A DNA stretch of 64,000 nucleotides from Pseudohongiella nitratireducens (GCF_001642735.1 NZ_LWHM01000033.1:124001-188000); one strand, 5' to 3'; positions 18,313 to 28,993 are shown, numbered from the stretch's first letter. The notes: generated by a model not told the origin, from the sequence alone. Made by a program: numbers and translations.

Positions 18313-20211
18313 TTAACTCTTCAAAGCCTGTAAGCGGTTTCGCAGCGTGGTACGTTGTGCCGGATCCAGGGGGCCCATGCATTCCAGGGTTAGCATGGCT
18401 TTTTGCAGGTGGGCCTGGCGCTCAGCGCGAGTTGCCAATACCTGACCCAGCCCTTTTTGCAGCTGTTTCAGTTGCTGTTGCATCCGGATTGATTTGTCAC
18501 TCGCAGGTGTTTCAGTACCCAGCATAATTTCTGCATCGACACAGATTTCCCGGGCAGCCATTGCATTATCGTCCTGCATCCCTCGCAGTTTCTCTGGTGA
18601 ATTTTCATTCGCCTGCAGTTGTGCTAACCGATCCTGAAGAAGCTGAGTAACGTGGTTATCAGAGATGTTCTGATACTGCTCTTTTCTGGCTTCGACTTCA
18701 TCGGCGTCCAGTTTCAGACCTTTCTGATTTATCAAGGCCTGTTCCAGCTCAGCTAACCAGGCTGACTGTTCGCTGGCAAATTCCTGCAACTGCAAGGTCT
18801 TCTTGTCAGGGCTGGTTTTTTGCCGGGCACGATAGCGTTGCTCGAGCTTGCGGAACTTGTCTTTGACAGGGTTACGGGCGCTGCCAAATTCCGCCTGCAG
18901 CAATGCCTTCAGTGATTTATTCAGTTGCTGGAATTCATCGTGACTATCCACGAAAGCCGCATCGTCCAGTGACAGTAATGCTTCCAGCTGGGAGAGCTGA
19001 CGGGAGATTTCCGGGTTCTTCTTGCCAGGTGCCTTACCGTCTTTCTTGCCGGTTTTCGCGGCGTCGGAAGAATCCCGGCGTGCGAACAGTGCATCACAGG
19101 CTGCACGGAATTCAGCCCACAGTGTTTTATCGTCTTTAAAGGAGCCTGGCCCCAGGTCTTTCCACTGTTGCTGAAGCTGTTTGGCTTCGCGAATCGCACC
19201 TGGAAGGTCATCCTGTTTGACCAGTTCCTGTGCCTTTTCAATCAGCTCGCGTTTAGCCGCGTTATGCTTGTTGAGTGCACTTTTGCGATGTTCACGCAAC
19301 GCACTTAATGCCTCATTGAAACGCTGCTGCAGGGGTTTGATCTTCTTCTGTGCAACGGGTGCGTATTTCTTCCAGTCTTCTCTGGCCTGGCGCTCCAGTT
19401 TATTAACCTCGGTCAGGTCGGCTTCCTGGTCCCGGCGACTTTCAACGTAAGCCTCCAGCTGTTCACATAACTGGTTGCGTGCTATCAGGTTACTGGCCTG
19501 CTTTTCTTTGCGTTCTTTAAAGAACGCTTTGCATGGCTCGAATGCCTGCTGGGATATATCACGGAACTGTTGTAGCTGTGGATCATCTTCATCGATCTGA
19601 CCCAGTGCTTTCCAGGCTTCCTGAACATTGCGGATGCGGCTGGCTTTTTGTGCCAGGGGGAGGTCTGCATCCTTGAGTTCGGTCATTTGCTCAATCAACG
19701 CTTTGCGGGCATCCGTTGCATGGCTGCGCTGTTCTTCGACCAACTTGTCAAAAGCGGCAGCCAATGGTGGTAGTTCTGCTTCCAGTGCTGCCTGCTGGGG
19801 CTGGTTGATTCGGCGAAGCACCGCCTGCATGTGTTTCCATTGACTTTGAGCGGCACCAATGTTGCCATCTTCAATAAGCGAGGCGATGGATTTTTGTGTT
19901 TGCTGGAAGTCAGCGACCAGCGTTTTTTGCCAGTCATGATGTTCGGCGATTCGAGTTTGCAGCAATTCATCCAGTGCTTTCAGCTCATCATCCGGTGACG
20001 TCTGGCTTTCAGTGAGACGTTGCAAACGCTCCCTCAAGGCCTCCAGTGTTGGCAGGTCCTTGTGCGAAGTGACATTGCCGGCATGCAGCAATTTGTCCCG
20101 TTCACTGCGCTTGGGTCGGTTCTCAGCCTCAGTCTCGCCTGTTGTTTTTGTATCCAACTCGTTTGTTTGAGTTGATTCAGTGTTATTGTTTGTATCGAAA
20201 GTTGTTGTCAT
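18313..20211 (-). CDS. DUF349 domain-containing protein
   Basis: This is a 632-residue, highly charged, almost wholly helical cytoplasmic protein. Repeated W-K-LG segments recur along it (VQEAWKALGQIDEDDP, KQLQQQWKDLGPGSFKD), spaced as in tandem DUF349 repeats, with many coiled-coil heptads between. The first 50 residues are Thr/Asn/Glu-rich and probably disordered. Its function is not established. The start at 20211 is taken because a GGAG site lies ten bases upstream; an upstream in-frame ATG at 20265 lacks one. It is divergent from dinG. Confidence 0.8.
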   Translation of the reverse strand: MTTTFDTNNNTESTQTNELDTKTTGETEAENRPKRSERDKLLHAGNVTSHKDLPTLEALRERLQRLTESQTSPDDELKALDELLQTRIAEHHDWQKTLVADFQQTQKSIASLIEDGNIGAAQSQWKHMQAVLRRINQPQQAALEAELPPLAAAFDKLVEEQRSHATDARKALIEQMTELKDADLPLAQKASRIRNVQEAWKALGQIDEDDPQLQQFRDISQQAFEPCKAFFKERKEKQASNLIARNQLCEQLEAYVESRRDQEADLTEVNKLERQAREDWKKYAPVAQKKIKPLQQRFNEALSALREHRKSALNKHNAAKRELIEKAQELVKQDDLPGAIREAKQLQQQWKDLGPGSFKDDKTLWAEFRAACDALFARRDSSDAAKTGKKDGKAPGKKNPEISRQLSQLEALLSLDDAAFVDSHDEFQQLNKSLKALLQAEFGSARNPVKDKFRKLEQRYRARQKTSPDKKTLQLQEFASEQSAWLAELEQALINQKGLKLDADEVEARKEQYQNISDNHVTQLLQDRLAQLQANENSPEKLRGMQDDNAMAAREICVDAEIMLGTETPASDKSIRMQQQLKQLQKGLGQVLATRAERQAHLQKAMLTLECMGPLDPAQRTTLRNRLQALKS

Positions 20212-20253
20212 AACTGCAGAACTCCGTAATCGCCCCGTATCATACCAGACAGG

Positions 20254-20262
20254 TGCTATAAT
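20254..20262 (+). promoter_or_regulatory. extended -10 promoter of dinG
   Basis: TGCTATAAT is a perfect extended -10 element. The -35 region is poor. It places a transcription start about 23 bases before the dinG ATG at 20292. No LexA box was recognised nearby. Confidence 0.5.
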
Positions 20263-20291
20263 CACAGTACAGCTGTTAAAGAACCCACCGG

Positions 20292-22478
20292 ATGTTAGAT
20301 AAAACCCTAAAAGACGAAATACAACGCGCCTACCGACAAATACTCGCTGAGCGTAATCTGCGCCCGCGCTATGGCCAGCGGCTGATGGTCGCTGCCATCG
20401 CTAATGCTCTGGCCGGGCTGGATAAAGATGCAAGCAGCGACGAGGACAGTGATGAGGTTGCGCCGGCACCGGTCTGTGTAGTGGAGGCGGGTACTGGCAC
20501 TGGTAAGACCCTGGCTTATCTGCTGGCAACGTTACCCATTGCCCGGCACTTCAACAAAAAAGTGGTGCTGGCAACGGCAACTATTGCCTTGCAGGAACAG
20601 GTGATCCAGCGTGACCTGCCCGATATTCTGGCGCACAGTGGTATGGACTTCAGTATGGCGCTGGCCAAGGGGCGGGGCAGATATGTCTGCCTGGCCAGGC
20701 TTGATCAGCAATTGCAGGGCAATGAAAGTGAGCAGGCCATGCGGGAACTGTTCGGGGATTTGCTGGAGACACCTGCCGGGCTTGGTGACAATACGGCATT
20801 ATATGAGCAGATGCTGGAACGGATTGGCAGTGGCGAATGGGAAGGCGACCGGGAAGATTGGCCGACACAGATTCGTGATGAGGAATGGCAGCCAGTTACC
20901 GTGGAAGCTGGGCAATGTGCCGGACCACGTTGCAGCTACTATTCGCGATGCTGTTTTTACAAAGCCAGGGAAACCATGGAGACGGCAGATTGCATTGTCG
21001 CCAATCATGATCTGGTGTTAGTTGACCTGGCACTTGGCGGTGGTGCCATTCTGCCTGATCCGGCAGATACTATTTACATTTTTGACGAAGCTCACCATCT
21101 GCCTTTCAAGGCAAACAATCACTTTGCGGAACAGATTCGCCTGCGCGGCACGCTCCAGTGGCTGGAGCAGATGACCCGTTCGCTGGTGAAAATGTCTGCA
21201 GACCCTTTGCTTGCCACCAACAATGCATTTGCTCGTGCCGTGGCTGAGTTACAGTCAGAACAACCGGCATTACAGAGCGGCTTGTCGGAGGCGCTGTTAT
21301 TGATTCAGTCGATTATTGAAGAAAGACAAAGTGCTGGCCAGAGCGCCGGTGCTGCTACAGGTGTGACGGGGCAGGAAGCCTGGCATTTTCCGGCAGGTGT
21401 CCTGCCGGCAGAGTTAAAGGCCTTGTCGGATCAGTTGCAGCGTCAAAGTGTGGCAGTCAGCCGCTGTCTCAGAGACTGTGTAACAGCGCTGCGTCGACAG
21501 ATGGAGGAGGGGGAGTCGCTGGAGCACCGTCAGCAGGCTGAGATGTGTTTTCCTGCGGTCGGCGGTATGAACACCCGTGCTGAGTCGATTTGCCGTCTAT
21601 GGCACAGCCTGGCTCGCGAAGACCCGGCTGGACAGGCACCAACGGCCCGCTGGTTACGCGAACTGGAATTCAATGATGATCATGATTATCTGATTTGCAG
21701 CAGCCCGGTACTCGCTTCTGGGACCTTGACTGAGCATTTGTGGGATCGCTGCGCGGCGGCCATCATGACGTCGGCGACACTTTCCGCCCTGGGGCGTTTT
21801 GATATGCTGACCATGCGTGCCGGATTGCCTGCAACCACCGAATATCATCGCATCGCCAGCCCATTTGACTATCAACAGGCAGCAGTACTGCGGGTACCGA
21901 AAATGCAGTGTGATCCGTCTGACAGCCAGGCACACACGACGGCGATTGCTGAGTTGCTGCCCCGTATTCTGAATGACAATCAAGCTTCTCTGATGTTGTT
22001 CAGCTCCCGTCGGCAAATGCAGGATGTGCTTGCCCTTATGTCTGCCGAATGGCAGGACAGAATTCTCTGCCAGGATGATTACCAGAAACAGCAGCTAATT
22101 AATCTGCACCGCAAAAGGATTGATGAGGGGCAGGGTAGTGTGATTTTCGGTCTGGCCAGTTTTGCTGAAGGTGTCGACTTGCCTGGTAAGTACTGTGAGC
22201 ATGTCATTATTGCCAAGATTCCCTTTGCCGTGCCCAATGATCCGATTGAAGCGACGCTGTCGCAGTGGTTGAGTGACCAGGGGAAAAATCCATTCCAGGT
22301 AATCTCCGTGCCAGAAGCTGCTTTTCGTCTGGTACAGGCGGCAGGGCGACTGCTTCGTAACGAAGCGGATACGGGCACCATTACGATACTGGATGAACGC
22401 CTGGTGACCCGACGCTATGGCAAGGATATTCTGGATTCGTTGCCACCGTACCGACGTGAATTGATGGTCGATCTCTGA
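20292..22478 (+). CDS. dinG: ATP-dependent DNA helicase DinG
   Basis: The protein has 728 residues. Walker A is GTGTGKT at 67-73, and the Walker B-like box is DEAHH. Between them CAGPRCSYYSRCCFYKARE holds the cysteines of the [4Fe-4S] cluster that marks XPD/DinG helicases. The C-terminal motif VI region has LVQAAGRLLRNEADTG. It unwinds 5'-3', acting on R-loops, D-loops and G-quadruplexes. It is transcribed from an extended -10 promoter divergent to the DUF349 gene. It ends 36 bases before the convergent small membrane-protein gene. Confidence 0.93.
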   Translation: MLDKTLKDEIQRAYRQILAERNLRPRYGQRLMVAAIANALAGLDKDASSDEDSDEVAPAPVCVVEAGTGTGKTLAYLLATLPIARHFNKKVVLATATIALQEQVIQRDLPDILAHSGMDFSMALAKGRGRYVCLARLDQQLQGNESEQAMRELFGDLLETPAGLGDNTALYEQMLERIGSGEWEGDREDWPTQIRDEEWQPVTVEAGQCAGPRCSYYSRCCFYKARETMETADCIVANHDLVLVDLALGGGAILPDPADTIYIFDEAHHLPFKANNHFAEQIRLRGTLQWLEQMTRSLVKMSADPLLATNNAFARAVAELQSEQPALQSGLSEALLLIQSIIEERQSAGQSAGAATGVTGQEAWHFPAGVLPAELKALSDQLQRQSVAVSRCLRDCVTALRRQMEEGESLEHRQQAEMCFPAVGGMNTRAESICRLWHSLAREDPAGQAPTARWLRELEFNDDHDYLICSSPVLASGTLTEHLWDRCAAAIMTSATLSALGRFDMLTMRAGLPATTEYHRIASPFDYQQAAVLRVPKMQCDPSDSQAHTTAIAELLPRILNDNQASLMLFSSRRQMQDVLALMSAEWQDRILCQDDYQKQQLINLHRKRIDEGQGSVIFGLASFAEGVDLPGKYCEHVIIAKIPFAVPNDPIEATLSQWLSDQGKNPFQVISVPEAAFRLVQAAGRLLRNEADTGTITILDERLVTRRYGKDILDSLPPYRRELMVDL

Positions 22479-22513
22479 TGGCGGCTATAGCCAGTCAATA
22501 CCAGTAATAAAGT

Positions 22514-22726
22514 TTATTTCGCTGGTTTGTCCATTTGGCGACCGATGAACCACCCCAGGCCGGTACCCAGCGCGATCATCAGTAACCATTGTCCACTCAG
22601 CAGGCCCAGCGCCAGTCCCAGAAAAACTCCCGCACTGACAAACAGAGGGGTCAGGCTGCTTTTTTGTTGGCGATTCTTCTTCGCAGGCGTTTTGTTGGCA
22701 TGTCGGCGTTTGCGACGCTGTGTCAT
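22514..22726 (-). CDS. small two-helix membrane protein, unknown
   Basis: The protein has 70 residues. A very basic N-terminal 25 residues (QRRKRRHANK) is followed by two hydrophobic segments, about 28-45 and 47-62, and a short polar tail. No family is recognised. Its ATG overlaps the stop of the cyclophilin gene by four bases (ATGA at 22723-22726), which supports it as a real, translationally coupled gene. Confidence 0.65.
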   Translation of the reverse strand: MTQRRKRRHANKTPAKKNRQQKSSLTPLFVSAGVFLGLALGLLSGQWLLMIALGTGLGWFIGRQMDKPAK

Positions 22727-23670
22727 TGCAACCCCCTTGCTGCTTGGCTGATTTCGCTGCCAACGCCCACGGGTTGCCCGGGTGTTGCCAGACCTATGGA
22801 TGAGATGAAAATATTACCCGGCCGCCGCTGGCTTATCAGGGTAGCAGGTGTTTCCCCCCCTACCATCTGACCAATCACTGTATGGGTGCCCGTGAGCCAG
22901 GGCATATCAGCCAGCAGTATGGCAAATTCACTTTGATTGCTGCCTGGGCCACGGTTGACCATGACAACACTGCCAGACAGTGGGCGTCGGGAAGGCAGAC
23001 GTGAATTGTATTCGTAACCCAGCATCTCGTGTACCTGCAACAGGTTCATGCCGGCCAGGGTGGACAACACTTCATTCTGCCTGTCAGCCAGCTCTTCGAC
23101 AGTGTTGATGCCCAGTTGATCATAAAGCGGACGTAACAATCGTGTACGAAAATCATCGGCGTCACTGATATTTAACCAGGGGTGAGGCTGGCCATCTGCT
23201 TGTAATGCGGGTAATTGTTCCAGACCCAATCCCAGCGCGTTGATTTCGTCACTCACATAAGGCACCGCTGGTGGCTGTTGTCTCTGTGTGGTTGGCTGCT
23301 CATGCTGCGCGCCGGTCTGGATAAACAGGTTGCGTTCGATACGATGGAAAGTGTTGTTCTCATACAGACGCTGCCGCCACTCTTCATTACCTATCAATGT
23401 TAATAAATGCTCAACATTGGCGGGAGCTGCTTGTGGGAAAAGCTCGATCCAGATGTCACCGACATTGGTGGTGATCTGAATCAAGGGGTTCCGGCGGTTG
23501 TTCATGTTTGCCAGCACGGCTGTATCAGGAGCGGCGTTTTGATCAGCACTTGGAGCCGGCGGCTGTTGTGCGTTTACAGGCAGTGCCAGTGGCAAGATGA
23601 ATAACATCAGCAATAATACAGTTCGTTTGATGGACCGGGCATGCTTGTGCCAGCTATTGATTGTCATCAT
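22723..23670 (-). CDS. secreted cyclophilin-type peptidyl-prolyl isomerase with insertion
   Basis: This is a 315-residue exported protein with a signal peptide (residues 1 to about 35, ending PVNAQQ). The cyclophilin fold opens with TTNVGDIWIELFPQAAPANVEHLL and NTFHRIERNLFIQTG. It resumes with SGSVVMVNRGPGSNQSEFAIL and THTVIGQMVGGE. Between these halves is an insertion of roughly 80 residues (about 155-235) that is helical and DQ-rich. The catalytic FHR Arg is present. It should assist proline isomerisation in the periplasm. It lies upstream of, and overlaps, the small membrane-protein gene. Confidence 0.85.
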   Translation of the reverse strand: MMTINSWHKHARSIKRTVLLLMLFILPLALPVNAQQPPAPSADQNAAPDTAVLANMNNRRNPLIQITTNVGDIWIELFPQAAPANVEHLLTLIGNEEWRQRLYENNTFHRIERNLFIQTGAQHEQPTTQRQQPPAVPYVSDEINALGLGLEQLPALQADGQPHPWLNISDADDFRTRLLRPLYDQLGINTVEELADRQNEVLSTLAGMNLLQVHEMLGYEYNSRLPSRRPLSGSVVMVNRGPGSNQSEFAILLADMPWLTGTHTVIGQMVGGETPATLISQRRPGNIFISSIGLATPGQPVGVGSEISQAARGLQ

Positions 23671-23763
23671 TGTTCCGTATCCTCGTGCTGAAGAATTATC
23701 CCTGGCGTGACCGCCAGTCTAAAGTCACTCGCTTGACTGTAGCAGCGGTGTCTTGCGCTGATT

Positions 23764-24435
23764 TTATGAGAGCTGCTCGCTGGCATCAAGCAAACGCTGG
23801 AGGGAGTCGCGGTCATCGATATCCTGCAGTATCCCGGCATCATCGACGGGGATGCGAATAACAGCATCCTGATGAGTTTTAATCACCTGGCGTGCTCCGC
23901 TGTCTCCCCGGCATTGCTGCAGGGCGGCAAAAAACTGTGCACCAAATATCACTGGGTGTCCGGGTTTGCTGTTATGCACAGGCAGAATAATCCGGTCTTC
24001 TCTGGCCTGCTCAATCAGCTGCTGCAGTGTGGCTGGCGAAAGCTGCGGCATGTCAGCCAGGCATATGGCTGCACACTGCCAGTCACCAGGGATCATGCGA
24101 GCACCGCAAGCCAGGCTGCTGCCCATGCCTTGCGCTGCATCAGGATTCAGGACAATATCCAGCCCATTGGCTGAATCGTAAACGCCTTGTTCCAGCAAAG
24201 CCTCGCGACCGATGATCAGGATATCAGCAAATACGCTGCGAACAGACTTAAGACTGTGGGTAAACAGGTTTTCGCCATCGTTCAGTCTTGCTGCCAGTTT
24301 GCAACCATTAAAACGACGACTGAATCCGGCAGCCAGCAACAAGGCACCTGTTTTAGGGGATTGGGTCAGAGCAACCGTCGGTGGGTTGTTCCCGGACGCA
24401 TTCGTGGCTGATGAAGGGTGAGGGGCTTCAGGCAT
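23764..24435 (-). CDS. MobA-like nucleotidyltransferase (MocA type)
   Basis: The protein has 223 residues. After a 28-residue polar N-terminus the NTP-transferase domain begins ALLLAAGFSRRFNGCKL, the LxAGxSxRxG-K nucleotide-binding motif. CLADMPQL carries the metal-binding Asp, and KPGHPVIF is the usual later motif. MocA enzymes make molybdopterin cytosine dinucleotide for xanthine-dehydrogenase-type enzymes. Its presence together with xdhC at 12453 suggests that such an enzyme exists elsewhere in the genome. The exact nucleotide cannot be told. Confidence 0.8.
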   Translation of the reverse strand: MPEAPHPSSATNASGNNPPTVALTQSPKTGALLLAAGFSRRFNGCKLAARLNDGENLFTHSLKSVRSVFADILIIGREALLEQGVYDSANGLDIVLNPDAAQGMGSSLACGARMIPGDWQCAAICLADMPQLSPATLQQLIEQAREDRIILPVHNSKPGHPVIFGAQFFAALQQCRGDSGARQVIKTHQDAVIRIPVDDAGILQDIDDRDSLQRLLDASEQLS

Positions 24436-24453
24436 AATGAATCACACCGGAGC

Positions 24454-24492
24454 CCGGTGCTGAAGGTATGGCGAATAGACCTTCAGCACCGG
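24454..24492 (-). terminator. terminator hairpin downstream of nrdB
   Basis: CCGGTGCTGAAGGT (24454-24467) and ACCTTCAGCACCGG (24479-24492) are perfect 14-base arms around an 11-base loop, just after the nrdB stop. There is no T tract, so it could also be an mRNA 3'-end stabiliser. Confidence 0.6.
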
Positions 24493-24516
24493 ACCCGCTG
24501 TGAGCTCCCTTGAGGA

Positions 24517-25947
24517 TCAGTCCCAGGTTAGGGCTCCCCCGGTCTGGTATTCGATAACTCGAGTCTCAAAGAAGTTCTTTTCCTTGCGCAGATCCATAAT
24601 TTCGCTCATCCAGGGGAAGGGGTTCTTCACGCCCTTGAACTGTTCTGGCAAGCCGATCTGTACAAGTCGACGATTGGCGATGAACTGAAGGTACTCCTCC
24701 ATCATCACCGCATTCATGCCCAGTACACCACGTGGCATGGTGTCGCGTGCATATTCAATTTCCAGCTGTGTGGCCTGCAAAATCATGCGCGTGGCATCAC
24801 GCTTCATGGCGTCGTCCCACAGCTCCGGGTTCTCGATCTTGATCTGGTTGATCATGTCGATGCCGAAATTCAGGTGCATGGACTCATCACGCAGGATGTA
24901 CTGGAACTGCTCTGATGTGCCGGTCATCTTGTTGCGGCGACCCATGGACAGAATCTGGGTGAAGCCACAGTAGAAGAAGATACCTTCCAGGCAGCAGTAG
25001 AACGCGATCAGGTTCTTTAGCAACGCTTTGTCCGTTTCCGGAGTGCCGGTTGTGAAGTTAGGATCGCTGAGTTCTTTGGTGTACTTCAGTCCCCAGGAAG
25101 CTTTTTTCGCCACCGAAGGGATCTCGTGGTACATGTTGAAGATTTCACCTTCATCCATGGCCAGTGATTCAATACAGTACTGGTAAGCATGCGTATGAAT
25201 GGCTTCTTCAAAGGCCTGGCGCAGAATGTACTGACGGCACTCCGGATTAGTAATCAGGCGGTACAGCGCCAGTACCAGGTTGTTGGCAACCAGCGAGTCT
25301 GCCGTGGAAAAGAAGCCCAGATTGCGCTTAACAATCAGGCGTTCATCAGGCGTCAGGCCATTCTTGCTTTTCCACAAGGCAATGTCTGCCGTCATGTTGA
25401 TTTCCTGGGGCATCCAGTGGTTGGCACAGCCATCCAGGTACTTTTGCCAGGCCCAGTCATACTTGAACGGCACCAACTGGTTCAGGTCAGCGCGACAGTT
25501 GATCATGCGCTTGTCGTCAACAGTCACCCGTTCTGTCCACTCGCCAACTTCTTCCTGCCCGACTGTTATGTCCAGGTCTTCGAGTTCGGCGTGTGCCTGA
25601 GCCATCACCCGCTGGTTCACCGCATCAGCTGCGGCATCGCCAGTTTGTGTGGCCGGTGTCGCCGCATCGGGCAGCGTTGAATCGACCCCCGGCGTGGCCG
25701 CCTGCAGCGCTGCGTCATAGCTTGCTGCTGCCTGTTCCCGGATCGCATCCGGGGCCGTGGTCGGTTGCGCCTGGCTCATGCCAGTCGTTGCTGCTGCACC
25801 GTTGCCATTAGTGTTGGCTGAGGCAGGCGCGGCTTGTGCCGCGCTGCTGCCGGTATTGCCAGAGCCTGCATTAGTGCTGGTACTGGCAGGTGCTTTTTTG
25901 CCTGCTTCTTCGCCGGATTCTTCGTAGAAGTCGTCCCAAGAAAGCAT
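24517..25947 (-). CDS. nrdB: ribonucleotide reductase class Ia, beta subunit
   Basis: The 476-residue protein holds the di-iron tyrosyl radical needed by NrdA. Ligands are seen at D217 (STADS), E248 and H251. The radical Tyr is Y255, in [12 protein letters not shown], so it is a Tyr-type enzyme and not a Phe-type class Ic enzyme. The C-terminal [12 protein letters not shown] tail is the usual NrdA-docking peptide. Unusual: residues about 10-115 are an Ala/Thr/Gly/Ser-rich stretch between the conserved [10 protein letters not shown] start and the catalytic core. It shows no ATP-cone motif. It lies 23 bases downstream of nrdA. Confidence 0.95.
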   Translation of the reverse strand: MLSWDDFYEESGEEAGKKAPASTSTNAGSGNTGSSAAQAAPASANTNGNGAAATTGMSQAQPTTAPDAIREQAAASYDAALQAATPGVDSTLPDAATPATQTGDAAADAVNQRVMAQAHAELEDLDITVGQEEVGEWTERVTVDDKRMINCRADLNQLVPFKYDWAWQKYLDGCANHWMPQEINMTADIALWKSKNGLTPDERLIVKRNLGFFSTADSLVANNLVLALYRLITNPECRQYILRQAFEEAIHTHAYQYCIESLAMDEGEIFNMYHEIPSVAKKASWGLKYTKELSDPNFTTGTPETDKALLKNLIAFYCCLEGIFFYCGFTQILSMGRRNKMTGTSEQFQYILRDESMHLNFGIDMINQIKIENPELWDDAMKRDATRMILQATQLEIEYARDTMPRGVLGMNAVMMEEYLQFIANRRLVQIGLPEQFKGVKNPFPWMSEIMDLRKEKNFFETRVIEYQTGGALTWD

Positions 25948-25970
25948 TTTAACCCCCTGATATTTAATAT

Positions 25971-28826
25971 TTATTGACAGGCTTCGCAGTCTGGATCATC
26001 AATTGAGCACGCCTGTGGTACGGCTGCTGGTTCCGGTGTGCTGGATACCGCATTCAACTTGCTGCCAGAGACAGTGGATTTCTCCGTGCTGGTCGCCGCC
26101 AGTGAGCGCAGGTAGTAGGTGGTTTTCAGACCACGCAACCAGGCCATGCGATAGGTGATATCCAGTTTCTTGCCATTGGCACCTGCGATATACAGGTTCA
26201 AGGACTGTGCCTGGTCAATCCATTTCTGGCGCCGTGCAGCGGCATCAACCAGCCAGCGTGGCTCAACTTCGAATGCTGTTGCATACAGATCTTTCAATTC
26301 CTGAGGAATACGGTCAATCTGCTGCACGCTGCCGTCGTAGTATTTAAGATCATTTACCATGACCGGGTCCCAAAGGTTCATCGCCTTGAGATCACGAATC
26401 AGGTACGGGTTTACAACAGTAAACTCGCCTGACAGGTTCGATTTCACATACAGGTTCTGGTATGTCGGCTCAATCGACTGGGAAACGCCTGTAATATTAG
26501 CAATAGTTGCTGTTGGCGCAATCGCCAGCACGTTGGAGTTTCTCATGCCGGTGCTGGCAATGCGTTGACGCAGTGCATCCCAGTCCTGGGTGGTGGTGAA
26601 ATCCGCTTCCAGGTATTTCTCGCCACGTGTCTCCTGCAACATTTTCAGTGAGTCGATTGGCAGAATACCCTGATCCCAGAGTGAACCTTTATAGCTTTCG
26701 TAAGTACCACGTTCTTCGGCCAGGTCAGTTGAAGCCTGAATCGCGTGATAGCTGATGACCTCCATGGATTCATCAGCAAACTTCACAGCGTGATCAGAAC
26801 CGTAGGGGATACGCTGAATGTACAGTGCATCCTGGAAGCCCATCACACCCATACCGACCGGGCGGTGCTTGAGGTTTGAGTTCTTGGCCTGCGGTACGGA
26901 GTAGTAATTGATATCAATCACGTTATCCAGCATACGCACAGCCGTCTTGATGGTTTTCTCCAGTTTGACCTGATCCAGTCCGGTATCCGTGACGTGATTG
27001 ACCAGGTTCACAGAGCCCAGGTTACAGACGGCAATTTCTTCCGCGTTGGTGTTCAGAGTGATTTCTGTACACAGGTTGGAAGAGTGGATCGTGCCAACGT
27101 GCTGTTGTGGTGAGCGCACGTTACATGAGTCCTTGAAGGTGACCCAGGGATGGCCTGTCTCGAACAGCATGGAGAGCATTTTTCGCCACAGGTCTTTGGC
27201 GCGGACCGTTTTGTAGACCTCGATCTCACCGGCAGCGGCACGGCGCTCGTATTCTTCATAGGCTCGCTCAAATGCCAGGCCATGCAAATCATGCAGGTCA
27301 GGTACATTGTTGGGCGAGAACAGCGTCCATTCACCGTCTTCAAAGACGCGTTTCATGAACAGATCCGGAATCCAGTTGGCGGTGTTCATGTCGTGCGTAC
27401 GGCGACGGTCGTCACCGGTGTTCTTGCGCAACTCCAGGAATTCTTCAATATCCAGGTGCCAGGTTTCGAGGTAGGCGCAGACAGCGCCTTTGCGCTTGCC
27501 GCCCTGGTTAACCGCGACAGCCGTGTCGTTGACCACTTTCAGGAAAGGCACAATACCCTGTGACTGGCCGTTGGTACCCTGAATGTGCGCACCAAGTGCC
27601 CGCACCGGCGTCCAGTCATTACCCAGGCCACCAGCCCACTTGGACAGCATGGCGTTGTCCTTGATGGCGCTGTAAATGCCGTGCAGATCATCTGGCACGG
27701 TGGTCAGGAAACAGGACGACAGCTGAGGTCGTAATGTGCCGGAGTTGAACAACTGAGGTGTGGAGACCATATAGTCAAAGCTGGAAATCAGGTTGTAGAA
27801 CTCGATTGCCCGTGCTTCACGGTCTTCCTCGTTGCTGGCCAGTCCCATGGCAACACGCATGTAGAATATTTGCGGCAGCTCGAAACGCACACCATTGCTG
27901 TGAATGAAGTAGCGGTCGTACAGCGTTTGCAGACCGAGATAGGTGAACTGAGTATCGCGTTCAGCTTTTAGGGCTTCACCCAGCACTTCCAGGTCATATT
28001 CAAGCAGGTGAGGGGACAGCAGGCCCAGCTCTACGCCTTTTTCAATATAGGGCTTCAGAACGCTGGGGTAGCGATAGTTCATTTCGCTCTGGGTGGCGCT
28101 GTCGGTGACACCAAGGAACGTCAAAGCTTCACTGCGCAGTGTGTCAAGCAACAGGCGTGCTGTTACATAGGTGTAGTTGGGATCCTGCTCAACCATGGTT
28201 CGCGCCGTCATCACAGCAGAGGTGCGAACATCTTCCAGCTTGACGCCCGGGTAGAGGTTTTTCAGTGTTTCCTGGTAAATGGCACCTGCAGAGACGCCTT
28301 CGAGGCCAGCACAGGCTTCATCAATAACGGTTTGCAGCCGCTGTGTATCCAGGGGAGCCTGGGTGCCATCAGGGTAGGTGACCTGAATCGTGGATTCCGA
28401 AGGTTGCTCCTGGCTGCGCTGTTGTTCACGCAGTCGAGTGTGCTCGGCACGGTACAGTACATAGGCTCTGGCTACTTTGTGTTCGCCGGTACGCATCAGT
28501 GCCAGTTCGACCTGGTCCTGGATCTCTTCAATATGAATAGAGCCGCCGGAGGGCATGCGGCGCTTGAAAATGGTTGATATTTGCGCGGCCTGTTTGGCAA
28601 CGGTTTCCCGGACCCGGGCTGATGCGGCAGCGGTGCCGCCTTCTTCAGCCAGGTATGCCTTGGTGATGGCGACGACAATTTTTGATTCATCATAATTGAC
28701 GACGGCACCATTGCGTTTAATAACGCGGAGCTGGCCTGGGGCAGTTGCCGGCAGGTCCTCTTTGGCACTTAACTCGGTACGCGGATTAACCGTGGAGCTG
28801 CCATAACTCGGAGTATTCGTCTGCAT
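25971..28826 (-). CDS. nrdA: ribonucleotide reductase class Ia, alpha subunit
   Basis: The 951-residue protein reduces NDPs to dNDPs. Two N-terminal ATP-cones are seen. The first starts at [17 protein letters not shown]. The second, [12 protein letters not shown], is more degenerate. The catalytic core has LSSCFL, the thiyl-radical Cys in NLCTEI, and [10 protein letters not shown]. The C-terminus [12 protein letters not shown] has the shuttle cysteines. ATG 28826 is chosen because GGAG stands six bases before it; ATG 28838 lacks a site. It is the first gene of nrdAB, preceded by NrdR-like and DnaA boxes. Two cones, as in Pseudomonas, suggest one active and one structural allosteric site. Confidence 0.95.
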   Translation of the reverse strand: MQTNTPSYGSSTVNPRTELSAKEDLPATAPGQLRVIKRNGAVVNYDESKIVVAITKAYLAEEGGTAAASARVRETVAKQAAQISTIFKRRMPSGGSIHIEEIQDQVELALMRTGEHKVARAYVLYRAEHTRLREQQRSQEQPSESTIQVTYPDGTQAPLDTQRLQTVIDEACAGLEGVSAGAIYQETLKNLYPGVKLEDVRTSAVMTARTMVEQDPNYTYVTARLLLDTLRSEALTFLGVTDSATQSEMNYRYPSVLKPYIEKGVELGLLSPHLLEYDLEVLGEALKAERDTQFTYLGLQTLYDRYFIHSNGVRFELPQIFYMRVAMGLASNEEDREARAIEFYNLISSFDYMVSTPQLFNSGTLRPQLSSCFLTTVPDDLHGIYSAIKDNAMLSKWAGGLGNDWTPVRALGAHIQGTNGQSQGIVPFLKVVNDTAVAVNQGGKRKGAVCAYLETWHLDIEEFLELRKNTGDDRRRTHDMNTANWIPDLFMKRVFEDGEWTLFSPNNVPDLHDLHGLAFERAYEEYERRAAAGEIEVYKTVRAKDLWRKMLSMLFETGHPWVTFKDSCNVRSPQQHVGTIHSSNLCTEITLNTNAEEIAVCNLGSVNLVNHVTDTGLDQVKLEKTIKTAVRMLDNVIDINYYSVPQAKNSNLKHRPVGMGVMGFQDALYIQRIPYGSDHAVKFADESMEVISYHAIQASTDLAEERGTYESYKGSLWDQGILPIDSLKMLQETRGEKYLEADFTTTQDWDALRQRIASTGMRNSNVLAIAPTATIANITGVSQSIEPTYQNLYVKSNLSGEFTVVNPYLIRDLKAMNLWDPVMVNDLKYYDGSVQQIDRIPQELKDLYATAFEVEPRWLVDAAARRQKWIDQAQSLNLYIAGANGKKLDITYRMAWLRGLKTTYYLRSLAATSTEKSTVSGSKLNAVSSTPEPAAVPQACSIDDPDCEACQ

Positions 28827-28962
28827 TGGGTTCTCCATGATGTTATTCTGATCTGCCTGTCTAATTCGGTTTGGTCTAGTTTGTTTGGTATTAGTCTGCC
28901 CAGGTTGAGCTTGACTGCTTAATTGCTTGCTTACAGCTAACCTGGTCTAAGAAAATGCGGAA

Positions 28963-28978
28963 ATACTAGATATAGGTG
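28963..28978 (-). promoter_or_regulatory. NrdR-like box, downstream copy
   Basis: The minus strand reads CACCTATATCTAGTAT, an imperfect match to the 16-bp NrdR palindrome (about ACACWATATATWGTGT). Its centre is 31 bp from the next box, the usual three-turn spacing of NrdR box pairs. Confidence 0.5.
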
Positions 28979-28993
28979 TTTGCGTGCTTCAGG

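Noticed and set aside
25100-25300. NrdB as a class Ic (Phe-type) or ATP-cone-bearing subunit
   Set aside because: The radical Tyr is present (HTHAY), and the N-terminal insertion has none of the ATP-cone signature.
25189-25680. Plus-strand open frame opposite nrdB (and a similar one at 28008-28577 opposite nrdA)
   Set aside because: These are shadows caused by codon bias of highly conserved minus-strand genes.
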